64,000 nucleotides of DNA, taken from NCBI RefSeq assembly GCF_000426065.1, contig NZ_AUEQ01000013.1, positions 248,001 to 312,000 on the forward strand, read 5' to 3'. The position numbers and the translations under genes were made by a program. This document shows, in pieces, positions 43,858 to 53,077 of this stretch (within the stretch, counting starts at the first letter, position 1; each line of letters starts with the position of its first letter). The notes beneath the pieces are model-generated. The model was not told the DNA's origin. It was given only the letters and a program-made list of their open reading frames with translations, and did no database searches. The stretch is from Mycobacterium sp. URHD0025 (GTDB taxonomy: Bacteria > Actinomycetota > Actinomycetes > Mycobacteriales > Mycobacteriaceae).

Positions 43858-46800
43858 TCCTCACTGTGTCGTGGTGTCTGGTTGATAGGTCGTCGGGCAC
43901 CCGCGATGAGTTCCCGCGCGTCCGGGGCGAGCAGCACCTGCACCGGCGGCGGTTCCGCCACGAGTTCGCCGACCGACCGGATGTCCAAGGGGATGGCCGG
44001 GTAGTCGGCCAGGTAGTCCGCGTAGGACCGTCCGCCGAGTGTGAGGCCCAGACCGATCCAGGCGTCGATCACCGACCAGCGCCGCGGGTTGGACTTCGCC
44101 CACTGGCTGTCATCCAGCCGGCGCTTCCATTCGTCGCTGTCGACCCGATCTCGGGCCACCGTGCCGAGCAACTCCTGATACCTCACGGCCTGACCGCGCA
44201 CCACATCGATCCCTCGGCCCAGCCGGTCTGGTCCACCGAACTCCGGAATTCTGCGCAGAATGCCGGCCGCCGCTGCTCGGCCGGTTGTCACCTCTTCGGT
44301 CAATTCGATTGCCGGATAAGCCTGTAGCGCACGGCAGGCCTCGACAACCGACACCAGGATGTCGGCAGACCCGCGCATCTGCTCCGATGTGCCCAGGACC
44401 CGGGGCAGGCGCACGATCGTGAAGTCGAGTTCCCGGTCTGCCCGGCTGACTGTCAATTCGGCGAGCGCCTTGGAGGCCGCATACGGGTACGGAGCCTGCC
44501 GAGGGTCGACCACCTCAGGCATGGCGACGTTCCCGTTGACCACGTATGTCGACAGATGCACGAGCCTGGTGCCTGACGCGGCGCAGGTCTGCGCCATGGC
44601 CGCCACCAATTCCACATTGGCCGAACGAAGTTCGCGATACGGAGCCACTACGTTCGTGTTCCCGATGCAGTTGACGAGGGTCCGGGCCCCGGTCTGGCGG
44701 ATCAGCGCCGCCAGCTCTGGAGGCCCGAAACCGGGGACGAGGTGTTCGATCCGAACCCCCGGGACGGCCTGGAGCTGCGCCCATATCGGGTCACTGGTCG
44801 GAACCGACCTGGCAGCCAGTACCAACTCGGGGCGCGCTACCCCTGACCGCGTCAGGTCCAGAATCGCCTCGGCGAAACCGGTGCCCAGAATTCCTGACGC
44901 ACCGACCACCAGGATCGGCCCTCCCCCTCCGCGAGCCCGAGATCGCGGTGGGTTCTGCACCGCGCCAACACGCTGCGTCGCCACTGCACCGAAGTCGCGG
45001 TCGATCTGGGCGGCTGTCGTGCGGTCCATCCAGCCGGCGCGCATCGACACGTCAGCCACCAGGTTCGCCGCGGTATCCGCACTGACCAGATCCAGCATGG
45101 AGAGCTGCCGGCCGAGATACTGACGCGTATCAGGCAGGATCCGCACGAGGTCCAGCGACCCGACGCCTTCGCACACCAGCGATGTGTCCGGCGTGATCGG
45201 CCTGCCGAGCTGGGCACTCCAGATTTCGGCGAGATCGGTCGCCCGCACGTCGGATTCGGTGTCCGACTGCTCACATCGTCCGGAAGCGGTCGATGTGGGC
45301 AGCCTTGCGGTGTCGGTCTTTCCATTGGTTTTTCTGGGAATGCTCGCGACCCCGGAAACGATGAACGACGGGACCCGCGAATCCACCAGAATGTTGCGGA
45401 TCCGCACTGTCGCCGGCAGGTCTTCCCCTCCGTCACGGGTCCGTTCAGTCGCGAACCAGACCCCCAGGCGGCCGTTGTGAAGCTCCACGGCGACGTCACC
45501 TATGGCTGGGTCGGCGACGATGCGCCGGGTGATCTCGGCCGTGTCGACCCGCTTGCCCGAAATCTTGATGAGCGCGTCCTTTCGTCCGGCGAACATCGGG
45601 TAGCCTTCGCCGTCGACCGTTATCCGGTCGCCGGTCGCGAAGGCGCGCTGCCGTCGGCCGTCGGGCATGGTGACCAACCCGAAACCGGCATCGTCCGCGC
45701 CGAGGTAGCCGTCGGCCACCATCTCCCCCATCACCACGACTTCGCCGAATGCGATCACGACGGTGCTGGGAACGACCGGTGGTCCCACTCGCCGACGCGC
45801 TGCGTGCCCGAGCACCTGACCGCGATCGATGATCGGCAGGTAGGTCACCACGACGGTGGTTTCTGTCGGTCCATAGCTCGACACCAGAGAGATGCCCTCG
45901 ATGCCGGCGACATTGACCCATTTGTCGATGGCCGCCGGACGGACGGGCTCACCGCCGATCACAATCTGCCTCAGCTGAGAACGGGCCACACCCGCAATCG
46001 CATCGACGTCGTCACACCACAGATGCCACAACGCGGTGGGCATGTCCACGATGGTCGCCCCATAGTCCATCACCTCCGCGGTGAACGCCTGCAGGTCACC
46101 GGCCTTCACCGCGCCTGAACGCACGAGCGTCGCCCCGCTGAGAGCGGCACCGAAGACTTCTTCGACACTGATATCCGATGTCAGCGGCGCGCATTGAAGG
46201 ATGGTGTCGTCCGGTCCCCAGCCATACGCCTGGCTCACCCCGGCGCAGAAGGTCGCTAGCGAACCATGACCGACGTTCACGAGTTTCGGTTCCCCGGTCG
46301 ATCCGGACGTGGGCATCACGTAAGCGGTCCTGGTGGCAAGCCGCGGGTCCGTTGCGGTCTGTTCGACGCGGGCCTCCACGAGACACCGGTGCTCCGGGCC
46401 GACACTCGACGCGATATTCGCCGATGCGACATCGACGATGTGCGCCGAGATGCCGTTGCCGTACTGGTTGATTCTCAGGGCCCGCGACGGCACCTCGTCA
46501 TCGCGGTCACAGACGCTGTAGCCACAGCCCGCGAAGTGACATGCGATCAGGAGGCCGATTGTCTTATCGGTGTTGTCGTCGGTGAACACCACCACATCCC
46601 CTGGCGCCACATTGGTTTCGAGCAGCCAGGCGATCCAGGAATCGACGTGGGGACGATGTCGACGGCATTCGGCGACAGCGGCGGGTCGATGGAGAAACCA
46701 CGCGGGCGCCACCCCCACCGCCGGATCATATTCTCGCGCAACCGTACCCAGCATCCCGTTATCGGCAAGTGCGCGCCAGTCGTCGACGGCCATCGCGATC

Positions 46801-48083
46801 GGTGAATCCCACAGTGTCGTCATCGCTCTCAGGGCAGCCCCGACTCGGCCTGCCAGGTCGGTGACATGTTGCTGCGGCCGATCGAGTCTGTCCCAGACGT
46901 TGAGGGTGAGCACCTGTCGCTGCTCGTCGAGTACCGCCGCCACGGTCATCCCCTCGACCGGTCCGATGTCCGACGTCACGGGGGCGCCAGCCAGGAACGG
47001 CGTCAGTTCGGGCGCACAGGGCTCGCGCAGGAAATTCAGCGTCAACGTCCGGACGGACGTTGTCCGGTTGATCGCGAGATACATTCGGCGGTAGTGCTCT
47101 TCACGCAACCAACGGCGCCGGCCGGCCTTCACGTATCCGCGATCCACCGCGCCGACCACCTCCGCCGCCGAGGCATACGGTGAGAACTCGACCGGCTGTG
47201 CCATCGAGTTGACCAGACACGTGGCGACGGCGAGTTCCGGGTCACCGAAACGGTTGTCGACCGCGTGCACCAGAAGGCACTCGGTGGTGTGCCGAATACT
47301 GGCCTCCACGGCCGTCGCCGCCGCCGCGACGAGTACGTTGAGCGCCACGTTCTCACGGTCGGCCAGGTCGAGGATCGCATCGTAATCCGCTCCGCGAAGC
47401 ACCGTGGACTCGATCAGAACGCCCTTCGACGCGGTTGCGGCGACGTCAGCGGCCATTCCACAACCGCCCGTGAGAGCAGTCGCGGTGAGCTCCTGCCGCA
47501 CGATGGTGCTGAGCCGCTCGCGCGATTCGTCTATCCGGATCGCCTCTCGGTGATGCGCGGTGGCAACTGCGGTCAGACCATCACGGATACAGGTGGTTTC
47601 GGCCGATCCGTCGCCGGCGAGGAAGCGCCCCAGATGGGCTTCGATGATGCCGATCGCGCCGCCGTCGAGCAGGATGTGGTGCGCTTGAGCGTCGAGACCG
47701 CGCACCCATCCGTTGCCATCGACGCGCACTGTGTACCGCGCCAACGGCTTTTCGACAATGCCCGCTCCCCACTCGTCGGCCAGCGCCGTACTTTCGTCAT
47801 CGCCGCACACCCGCACGATGTCATCGACGTTCAATCGAGGTACGAGGTCCGGGTATCCGTCGCCGTCGGGAGGCGGCTCCAGAACGCACACGTGAACGGG
47901 GCTGACACGGATGGTCTCACGCAGCGTGGTCAGGAATTCCGCCTGCCGGATCGGCTGGAACCGGTAGCGCCTGCCGATCAGGTACAGCTGGGGATCCGCG
48001 TCCCGCAGCACCCCGTTGTAGATGTTCTGCTGTGAGCGGCTCAGCGGAACCCGTTGCACATGAAGGACTTCAGACAGGCTCAT
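43848..48083 (-). CDS. nrp: Single-module nonribosomal peptide synthetase with reductase (Nrp/ScoA type)
   Basis: 1411 residues, domains C-A-T-R. Condensation: HHILLDGG at 136-143. Adenylation: TSGSTGEPK 592-600, YGPTE 737-741, NGKTD 920-924. Carrier: Ser976 in EGVGSLDL. Reductase: NAD(P) motif GASGILGTG at 1061-1069 and Y1201-x3-K1205. It should load one amino acid, acylate it with the isonitrile fatty chain and release the product by reduction, as in isonitrile-lipopeptide synthesis. M. tuberculosis Nrp (Rv0101) is about 2500 residues with two modules; this protein has the layout of the streptomycete one-module enzyme. All core motifs are intact, so it is not a decayed fragment. Confidence 0.92.
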   Translation of the reverse strand: MSLSEVLHVQRVPLSRSQQNIYNGVLRDADPQLYLIGRRYRFQPIRQAEFLTTLRETIRVSPVHVCVLEPPPDGDGYPDLVPRLNVDDIVRVCGDDESTALADEWGAGIVEKPLARYTVRVDGNGWVRGLDAQAHHILLDGGAIGIIEAHLGRFLAGDGSAETTCIRDGLTAVATAHHREAIRIDESRERLSTIVRQELTATALTGGCGMAADVAATASKGVLIESTVLRGADYDAILDLADRENVALNVLVAAAATAVEASIRHTTECLLVHAVDNRFGDPELAVATCLVNSMAQPVEFSPYASAAEVVGAVDRGYVKAGRRRWLREEHYRRMYLAINRTTSVRTLTLNFLREPCAPELTPFLAGAPVTSDIGPVEGMTVAAVLDEQRQVLTLNVWDRLDRPQQHVTDLAGRVGAALRAMTTLWDSPIAMAVDDWRALADNGMLGTVAREYDPAVGVAPAWFLHRPAAVAECRRHRPHVDSWIAWLLETNVAPGDVVVFTDDNTDKTIGLLIACHFAGCGYSVCDRDDEVPSRALRINQYGNGISAHIVDVASANIASSVGPEHRCLVEARVEQTATDPRLATRTAYVMPTSGSTGEPKLVNVGHGSLATFCAGVSQAYGWGPDDTILQCAPLTSDISVEEVFGAALSGATLVRSGAVKAGDLQAFTAEVMDYGATIVDMPTALWHLWCDDVDAIAGVARSQLRQIVIGGEPVRPAAIDKWVNVAGIEGISLVSSYGPTETTVVVTYLPIIDRGQVLGHAARRRVGPPVVPSTVVIAFGEVVVMGEMVADGYLGADDAGFGLVTMPDGRRQRAFATGDRITVDGEGYPMFAGRKDALIKISGKRVDTAEITRRIVADPAIGDVAVELHNGRLGVWFATERTRDGGEDLPATVRIRNILVDSRVPSFIVSGVASIPRKTNGKTDTARLPTSTASGRCEQSDTESDVRATDLAEIWSAQLGRPITPDTSLVCEGVGSLDLVRILPDTRQYLGRQLSMLDLVSADTAANLVADVSMRAGWMDRTTAAQIDRDFGAVATQRVGAVQNPPRSRARGGGGPILVVGASGILGTGFAEAILDLTRSGVARPELVLAARSVPTSDPIWAQLQAVPGVRIEHLVPGFGPPELAALIRQTGARTLVNCIGNTNVVAPYRELRSANVELVAAMAQTCAASGTRLVHLSTYVVNGNVAMPEVVDPRQAPYPYAASKALAELTVSRADRELDFTIVRLPRVLGTSEQMRGSADILVSVVEACRALQAYPAIELTEEVTTGRAAAAGILRRIPEFGGPDRLGRGIDVVRGQAVRYQELLGTVARDRVDSDEWKRRLDDSQWAKSNPRRWSVIDAWIGLGLTLGGRSYADYLADYPAIPLDIRSVGELVAEPPPVQVLLAPDARELIAGARRPINQTPRHSEEWQ

Positions 48084-48315
48084 TCAGCGTCTCCAACTCC
48101 TGCAGCCAACCTCCCAGCGAAAGGTTCTCGGCCAGGCGCCGCGGGACGTCGGATTCCCGATCGATGCCGAGCTTTTTCATCAGGAGCACGAAGCGGACCG
48201 AGTCCAGCCCGAGATCTCTCAGGTCAGTCGCGTCGCCGTCGACGAAATCGGACTCATCGGCGTACAGCACCTCCGAGAGCGCATCGAGCAGTCTGCCCCT
48301 CGCACACTCAGCCAC
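48070..48315 (-). CDS. Acyl carrier protein of the isonitrile-lipopeptide operon (Rv0100-like)
   Basis: 81 residues with the phosphopantetheine site DLGLDSVRF (Ser about 39). It holds the fatty chain loaded by FadD10 while FcoT and the dioxygenase build the isonitrile. GTG start. It overlaps fadD10 by 8 bases and the NRPS by 14, so the three are translationally coupled. Confidence 0.9.
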   Translation of the reverse strand: MAECARGRLLDALSEVLYADESDFVDGDATDLRDLGLDSVRFVLLMKKLGIDRESDVPRRLAENLSLGGWLQELETLNEPV

Positions 48316-49876
48316 CGGTTGCCGCCAGCGATGTCCGCACGATCTTGCCGGACTGGGTTCGTGGAATCACCTGCACGAACGTGATCACCGACGGCCTGGC
48401 CATCGGCTCCGACTCCTGGCGGAAGCGCGCCGCGATGGCGTGTTTGAGCTTCTTGGCCGCTGGTCCATCCGGCGCGGTGGACGTGACGACGGCCAAGCCC
48501 ACCAGTGCGCCGAACTCTCGGTCGGGGATCTCGTAGCAGGCGGCCTCGCTGACACCGGGGACCCCTTCGGCGATTCGATCGACCTCGTCGGGCGCGATGT
48601 TGACCCCGCCGGAGATGATCATCTCCGAGGACCTGCCCCTGATGTAGAAGAAGCCGTCGTCATGGCGATCGAGGAGATCTCCGGTGTTCACCCATCCGTC
48701 AACGAGCACTTCAGCGGTCCGGTCCGGGTTGCCCCAATATTCCAGCATGTTCGCCGGTGATTTGATCCACAGTGTGCCCGAGGACGCCGAAGCGGAGCCC
48801 GAGCGCGTGGGCGGTCCACTGCCGTCGTCATCCAGGTGGACTTCCACGCCCGGATAGGGCCGCCCGACAGCACCGGCCGCGATTCGCGCGATCGACCGCT
48901 CATCGGTGGGGAGACACAATGCGGTGCAACCTGTTTCGCTGAGTCCATATACTTGGGCGGTACGAACACCCGCGGCTTCGACAAAGGCGACATCGGAGGC
49001 AACCGCGCGGGATCCGCCATAGCCCACCATGCGGAGCGCCGATGGTACCGGCGCACCGGTGGCCCGCAGTTCGGACACCATCCGGGTGAGCAGCGTCGGG
49101 ACCAGACACGTTGTCGCAACCTCATTCACGGTGAGGATCTCGGCGACGGACGCCCTGTCCTCGCCACCGGTGATGCACAATCCGCCCCGCATCAGGCAGT
49201 TGAGGATCCACCACAGTCCACCGATGTGGGTCGCGGGCAGGGGCGAGTACGTGGTTTCGCCTACGATCCAGTCGACCCACGCCAATCCCTCACGCTGCAG
49301 GATGTCGGCAATGGAGTAGAAGGTCCGGTTGGGCAGCAGCACCGCTTTCGGTGTTCCGGTGGTGCCACTGGTGAAAATCATCGCCAGCGGTTGGTCTGCT
49401 CCCCCGGCTGGCGGTCCGGCCGCCGACCCGGCGACAGTCCCGCCGCCATGGCCGGCCGCGCTGGGGGTGATGGTGACGGCGATGGCGGGCAGCGACTGGA
49501 GACCATCCGAAAGATGGGCGATCTGCAGCCGGCAGCCCGGTGTCATCAATACCGCTTCGGGCGTGGCGATCTCGCCGAACCGGTCTATGGCTGCCGCTGG
49601 CAGGGCGCCGTCGACCATGACCGCGATGGCCCCGACTTTCGCACATGCCAGCACCGACAGGTACGTCTCGGGTCCGTTGTCCGAGATGACGAACACCCGA
49701 CTTCCGCCGGAGATCGACCGTCGGCCGAGATCGGCAGCGAGTCTGTCGACTTCGGCCATGAGGTCTCGATAACGAAGCACACTGGTTCCGTCGCAGCGAC
49801 GAAGGGCGATCGCCTCCGGGCGCTGTCGCGCCCTCTCACTGATGCGATCCAACACCGTGGATGATGGGTAGGCCAT
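48308..49876 (-). CDS. fadD10: Fatty acyl-AMP ligase FadD10
   Basis: 522 residues, closely matching M. tuberculosis FadD10 (Rv0099) along its length (for example SSTVLDRI, IALRRCDGTS, ISDNGPETYLSVLACAK, YGGSRA, SEMIISGGVNIAPDEVDRIAEGV). The P-loop is FTSGTTGTPK and the late Lys is in RTQSGKIVRTS. It activates a fatty acid as the adenylate and loads the ACP encoded next to it. The start at MAYPSSTVL is chosen over a longer reading that would run into the fcoT-fadD10 gap. Confidence 0.95.
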   Translation of the reverse strand: MAYPSSTVLDRISERARQRPEAIALRRCDGTSVLRYRDLMAEVDRLAADLGRRSISGGSRVFVISDNGPETYLSVLACAKVGAIAVMVDGALPAAAIDRFGEIATPEAVLMTPGCRLQIAHLSDGLQSLPAIAVTITPSAAGHGGGTVAGSAAGPPAGGADQPLAMIFTSGTTGTPKAVLLPNRTFYSIADILQREGLAWVDWIVGETTYSPLPATHIGGLWWILNCLMRGGLCITGGEDRASVAEILTVNEVATTCLVPTLLTRMVSELRATGAPVPSALRMVGYGGSRAVASDVAFVEAAGVRTAQVYGLSETGCTALCLPTDERSIARIAAGAVGRPYPGVEVHLDDDGSGPPTRSGSASASSGTLWIKSPANMLEYWGNPDRTAEVLVDGWVNTGDLLDRHDDGFFYIRGRSSEMIISGGVNIAPDEVDRIAEGVPGVSEAACYEIPDREFGALVGLAVVTSTAPDGPAAKKLKHAIAARFRQESEPMARPSVITFVQVIPRTQSGKIVRTSLAATGG

Positions 49877-49901
49877 GGCTGTCAAGCTGCTCCGTAACGG
49901 T

Positions 49902-50462
49902 TCAGGGGATGTTGAGGGCGGCCAGTTCCACTTCTCCGGAGGCGGCACCACCGTCCTCGTCCCAGAACTCGACCGTGCAGGGAATCTTGAGATAGCGGAT
50001 CGTGCGATCGATGACCTCGAAGTCCTTGCACAGCAGCCGCGCCGAGAACTTCTGGGATTTGATCGGGCGCTTGAAGCGTGACGCCGTCGTCTTGATCAAC
50101 ATGCTCGGGAGTTGATAGTTGAAGTAGTCCTCGATCGACCAGCCCCGGAATTCAGGGATCTGCTCGTCGAGGATGGCCGGCGCGAACGCGCTGTAGGCGA
50201 GTTGGTTGAAACACAGGACCCATTCGGCCGCGTTGAAGTGGCCGGTGTCGCGGATGTATGCGGGCTCTTTGATGCTGAAATTGCCGACCGCGAACACAGA
50301 AGTCTCGGTGGCTTCGTACTCTGCGTCGAGGAGGTAGCGGCACCCCTTGTAGGAGTATGGTTCCAGGACTTTCACGAGCAGGTCTTCCGGTATCGGCGCC
50401 ATATGCGCGATGCCATGCCCACGTGTCGCCGGCGACAGCGTCTCAGCGGTGCTCATACTCAT
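49902..50462 (-). CDS. fcoT: FcoT-family thioesterase-fold enzyme (Rv0098-like)
   Basis: 186 residues, one hot-dog domain. Blocks shared with Rv0098 include LEPYSYKGCRYLLDAEY, YIRDTGHFNAAEWVLCFNQLAYSAFAPA, QKFSARLLCKD and FWDEDGGAASGEVELAALNIP. First described as a long-chain acyl-CoA thioesterase; in the isonitrile pathway this family (ScoD/MmaD) adds glycine to the unsaturated acyl-ACP. The ATG overlaps the dioxygenase stop (ATGA), fixing the start. Confidence 0.95.
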   Translation of the reverse strand: MSMSTAETLSPATRGHGIAHMAPIPEDLLVKVLEPYSYKGCRYLLDAEYEATETSVFAVGNFSIKEPAYIRDTGHFNAAEWVLCFNQLAYSAFAPAILDEQIPEFRGWSIEDYFNYQLPSMLIKTTASRFKRPIKSQKFSARLLCKDFEVIDRTIRYLKIPCTVEFWDEDGGAASGEVELAALNIP

Positions 50463-51328
50463 ACCCCATATCCCGGTGTCGTGAGGCCGTCCAACATGGT
50501 CAGCCGATGAGTTGTCAAAGTGCCCGATGCCGTTCCGTGTTTCGCCCGGTGCATCAGAACCCGGTTGTCCCACAACACAACATCGCCGACCTCATAGTGC
50601 TGGGCATGGATGAACGGCGATGCGAAATCCGGGTCGAGCTGCCCGGTGGCGGTCATGAGCTGTTGGAGAACACCGGGTTCGAGCACACGTCCGTGCCCGT
50701 CCTCGATCTTCGTGGTGCCCGACGCGCAGATGTAGAGGATTTCCTGATCGGTCTTCGGATGCCGGATGACCGTCGGCCATGTGATCGGAGGTGTGGTCGC
50801 CGAGATCTCGTCCCACACCTCGCCGATCGGTTTGTACACATCGTGCGGTCGAACCTTGATGTGGCGCCGCGGATCATGGGTGGCGAACGTACCGCGGACC
50901 GGGCCACGTAGGGTCTCGGGAAGTGACTCCCACACCTTGTTGAGGTCGATGAAGTAGGTTCCGCGGTCGCTACCCGGCACTGCCAACGGCACCACCATCG
51001 AGAAGGCGAACGGCTCGGGCATGAACATATAGTCGATGTGCCAGAACGCTCCGGTCCTCGGGACGCCGTGCCCTTCGTCCGTCGAGGATACGAAGATCTC
51101 CGGGTGTTCCTTGTGGTGATAGATCGGCTCGTAGTACGTGACGACTTCGCCGATGATGCGACCCAGCTGAAGGAACTCTTCAGGAGTCGGATGTACGTCT
51201 TTCAGGACGACCAGCTTGTTCTCATAGACGATCTCGCGGATCTCGTCCCGGGTGATGTCGTCGAGATTCTTGGGGTCGATTCCCGTGACTTGCGCCCCGA
51301 GTCCCTCCCCTTTCACATTCAGCGTCAT
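50459..51328 (-). CDS. Fe(II)/2-oxoglutarate oxygenase, isonitrile synthase (Rv0097-like)
   Basis: 289 residues, the same length as Rv0097. The TauD-type jelly roll has the iron ligands H and D in FWHIDYMFMP and the distal His in VLMHRAKHG, with the 2-oxoglutarate Arg in THRLTMLDG. ScoE/MmaE-type enzymes oxidise the glycine-derived group of the acyl-ACP to an isonitrile. The ATG (MTLNVKGEG) follows GAGGAG, so a longer upstream reading is rejected. It is the second gene of the PPE1-led operon. Confidence 0.95.
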   Translation of the reverse strand: MTLNVKGEGLGAQVTGIDPKNLDDITRDEIREIVYENKLVVLKDVHPTPEEFLQLGRIIGEVVTYYEPIYHHKEHPEIFVSSTDEGHGVPRTGAFWHIDYMFMPEPFAFSMVVPLAVPGSDRGTYFIDLNKVWESLPETLRGPVRGTFATHDPRRHIKVRPHDVYKPIGEVWDEISATTPPITWPTVIRHPKTDQEILYICASGTTKIEDGHGRVLEPGVLQQLMTATGQLDPDFASPFIHAQHYEVGDVVLWDNRVLMHRAKHGTASGTLTTHRLTMLDGLTTPGYGV

Positions 51329-51409
51329 CTCTGCTCCTCGTGCGGCTCTGCACTGCGGCCGGCGGTGCGGCTGTCGGATAGGTCGCGTCAAACCAGTTGA
51401 AAGTTCCGG

Positions 51410-52888
51410 CTATTCGCGAGTGTGATCTGGATTGCTTCTCCACGAGGCGGGAAGCATGGGGACCGGCTCGCCGGCGTCGCCGCGCGCACGCTCGACCATC
51501 CCCGCCGCGGACGTATTCGTGGCCACCGGCACAGCCCCGGAGAACCCGAGCGTGGTTGACCCCTTGACGCCGATCGCCGGCGGCGCGGGCCGGCTCAGGT
51601 CCGGCTCGTCGATCGTGGTGTCCTCGGAATCGGTGGCGGCCAGGAATTCGTAGCGGTAGCTCCGGGCCCGATCTCGTTTCCGGCCGGTTTGCCTTCGACG
51701 GCTGCGAGCCTCAGCGGCGGCTCTCGCCGCGGCGACCGCGGCGAGGACATCTGCCATGCCTTCAGCGGTTTTCGCGCTCGACTTCGGTCCCGACGGCACT
51801 GCGGGCGGATCGAGACCGGGCACGGCGTATGCGGCGAACGCTGACGGTGCAGAGCTCACCGCGCCGTGGGCGCTGGGAGCACCGGAACCTGAATCGCCTG
51901 CCTGCGGCGCGGCACCATTCGAAGTGACCGAGGGACTCAATGCCACGCCGGCGTTGGCCGTGGGCACGGGCCGGTGGCCGCCGTTGACCTCGGCAGGTGC
52001 CGGTGACACACCGGGTGCCGGCACCGGGTTCTGCAGGAGCGCCAGCGCGCTCAGCGCACTCAGAGCACTCAACGCCGGCGCGAAGAACGGCAGCAGCAGT
52101 AGCGAATACGAGGCGTAGTACGGATACCAGAGCATGTCGTAGAGCACCAGCGCGATGATCGCGAGGATGGCGGCCCCGGCCGGGTTGAACCCTAGTTGCT
52201 GAAAGAGCTGTTGAAACGTCTCGAGCAGCTGTTCGGGGTTGCCGGCACCCGAGATCAGCTCGGAGATGAACTTCCATAGGCCGCTCAGCGGCTGGTTGTC
52301 CGAGGTGGCACCCGACGTACTCTGTTGCCCACTTCGTGCTTCACCTCCCGGCGCGAGGATCGGCGGGGCCGGCTGGGGCGATGGGACCGCCGCGGATGCG
52401 CTCGCCGCGACCGCCTCGTATGTGGTCATGACCTCGGCAGCCTGCAGCCACATGCGCACGTAATCGGCCTCGTTGACGGCTATCGGGATGGTGTTGATGC
52501 CGAAGAAGTTGGTGCCGAGCAGTATCCCGTGGGTGACGTGGTTGGCAGCGAGTTCGGCCGGCGTAGGCATGGATGCCAGAGCACTGCTGTAGGCCGCCGC
52601 AACCGTCCCGTGCTGCGCGGCAGTGATCGCGCTGTCGACTGAGGCCTGTTCCAGCCACACCAGGTAGGGGCCATGGGCGGCCACATACTGTGCAGCGCTG
52701 GGCCCTTCCCAGCTGCTGGCGTGCACCTCGGCCAGGATCTGGGTGAGTTCAGCTGCTGCAGCGCTGTATTGAGCGCTGAGCGCCTCCCACTGGCCAGCTG
52801 CCGCAAGGAGTGATCCGGGACCCGGCCCCATACTCAACAAGGCCGAATGCACCTCGGGCGGCACCGCCGGCCAGAACGGGACAGTCAC
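51410..52888 (-). CDS. PPE-family protein (PPE1-like), first gene of the isonitrile-lipopeptide operon
   Basis: 492 residues. The N-terminal PPE domain (about 1-160) shows the Pro-Pro-Glu motif in WPAVPPEVHS, the WxG turn SSWEGPSAAQY and the late helices. A middle hydrophobic region contains a repeated LSALSALSALA stretch, and a long Pro/Ala/Ser-rich region ends in a basic patch (RSRRRQTGRKRDRARSYRYEFLA). GTG start with AGGAGG upstream. In M. tuberculosis PPE1 (Rv0096) heads the same operon. It probably acts in the outer membrane or in export of the lipopeptide (inference). Confidence 0.92.
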   Translation of the reverse strand: MTVPFWPAVPPEVHSALLSMGPGPGSLLAAAGQWEALSAQYSAAAAELTQILAEVHASSWEGPSAAQYVAAHGPYLVWLEQASVDSAITAAQHGTVAAAYSSALASMPTPAELAANHVTHGILLGTNFFGINTIPIAVNEADYVRMWLQAAEVMTTYEAVAASASAAVPSPQPAPPILAPGGEARSGQQSTSGATSDNQPLSGLWKFISELISGAGNPEQLLETFQQLFQQLGFNPAGAAILAIIALVLYDMLWYPYYASYSLLLLPFFAPALSALSALSALALLQNPVPAPGVSPAPAEVNGGHRPVPTANAGVALSPSVTSNGAAPQAGDSGSGAPSAHGAVSSAPSAFAAYAVPGLDPPAVPSGPKSSAKTAEGMADVLAAVAAARAAAEARSRRRQTGRKRDRARSYRYEFLAATDSEDTTIDEPDLSRPAPPAIGVKGSTTLGFSGAVPVATNTSAAGMVERARGDAGEPVPMLPASWRSNPDHTRE

Positions 52889-52956
52889 GTATCACCTCCT
52901 CGCCCGAGCGTTTGTCGGCACCGTGCTGGTCAGCGCGCGTCGACTTGTCTCTCATC

Positions 52957-52984
52957 TAGTCGGGCCGATCACCAGAAAGTTCCC
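52957..52984 (-). promoter_or_regulatory. ECF-type promoter (SigC candidate) for the PPE1-nrp operon
   Basis: On the minus strand: GGGAAC (52984-52979), 16 bases, CGACTA (52962-52957), about 70 bases before the GTG. The -10 is identical to that of ctpB, and the GGGAACTTTC block is shared with the DUF5134 promoter. Confidence 0.72.
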
Positions 52985-53077
52985 GCCTGGTTCTGATTGA
53001 CCTGTCAACCGGGGCAATGACTCTCGATACCACAGCGCCGATGTCGCAGGAATCGGCCGACGAGTACGGTCGTGCCC

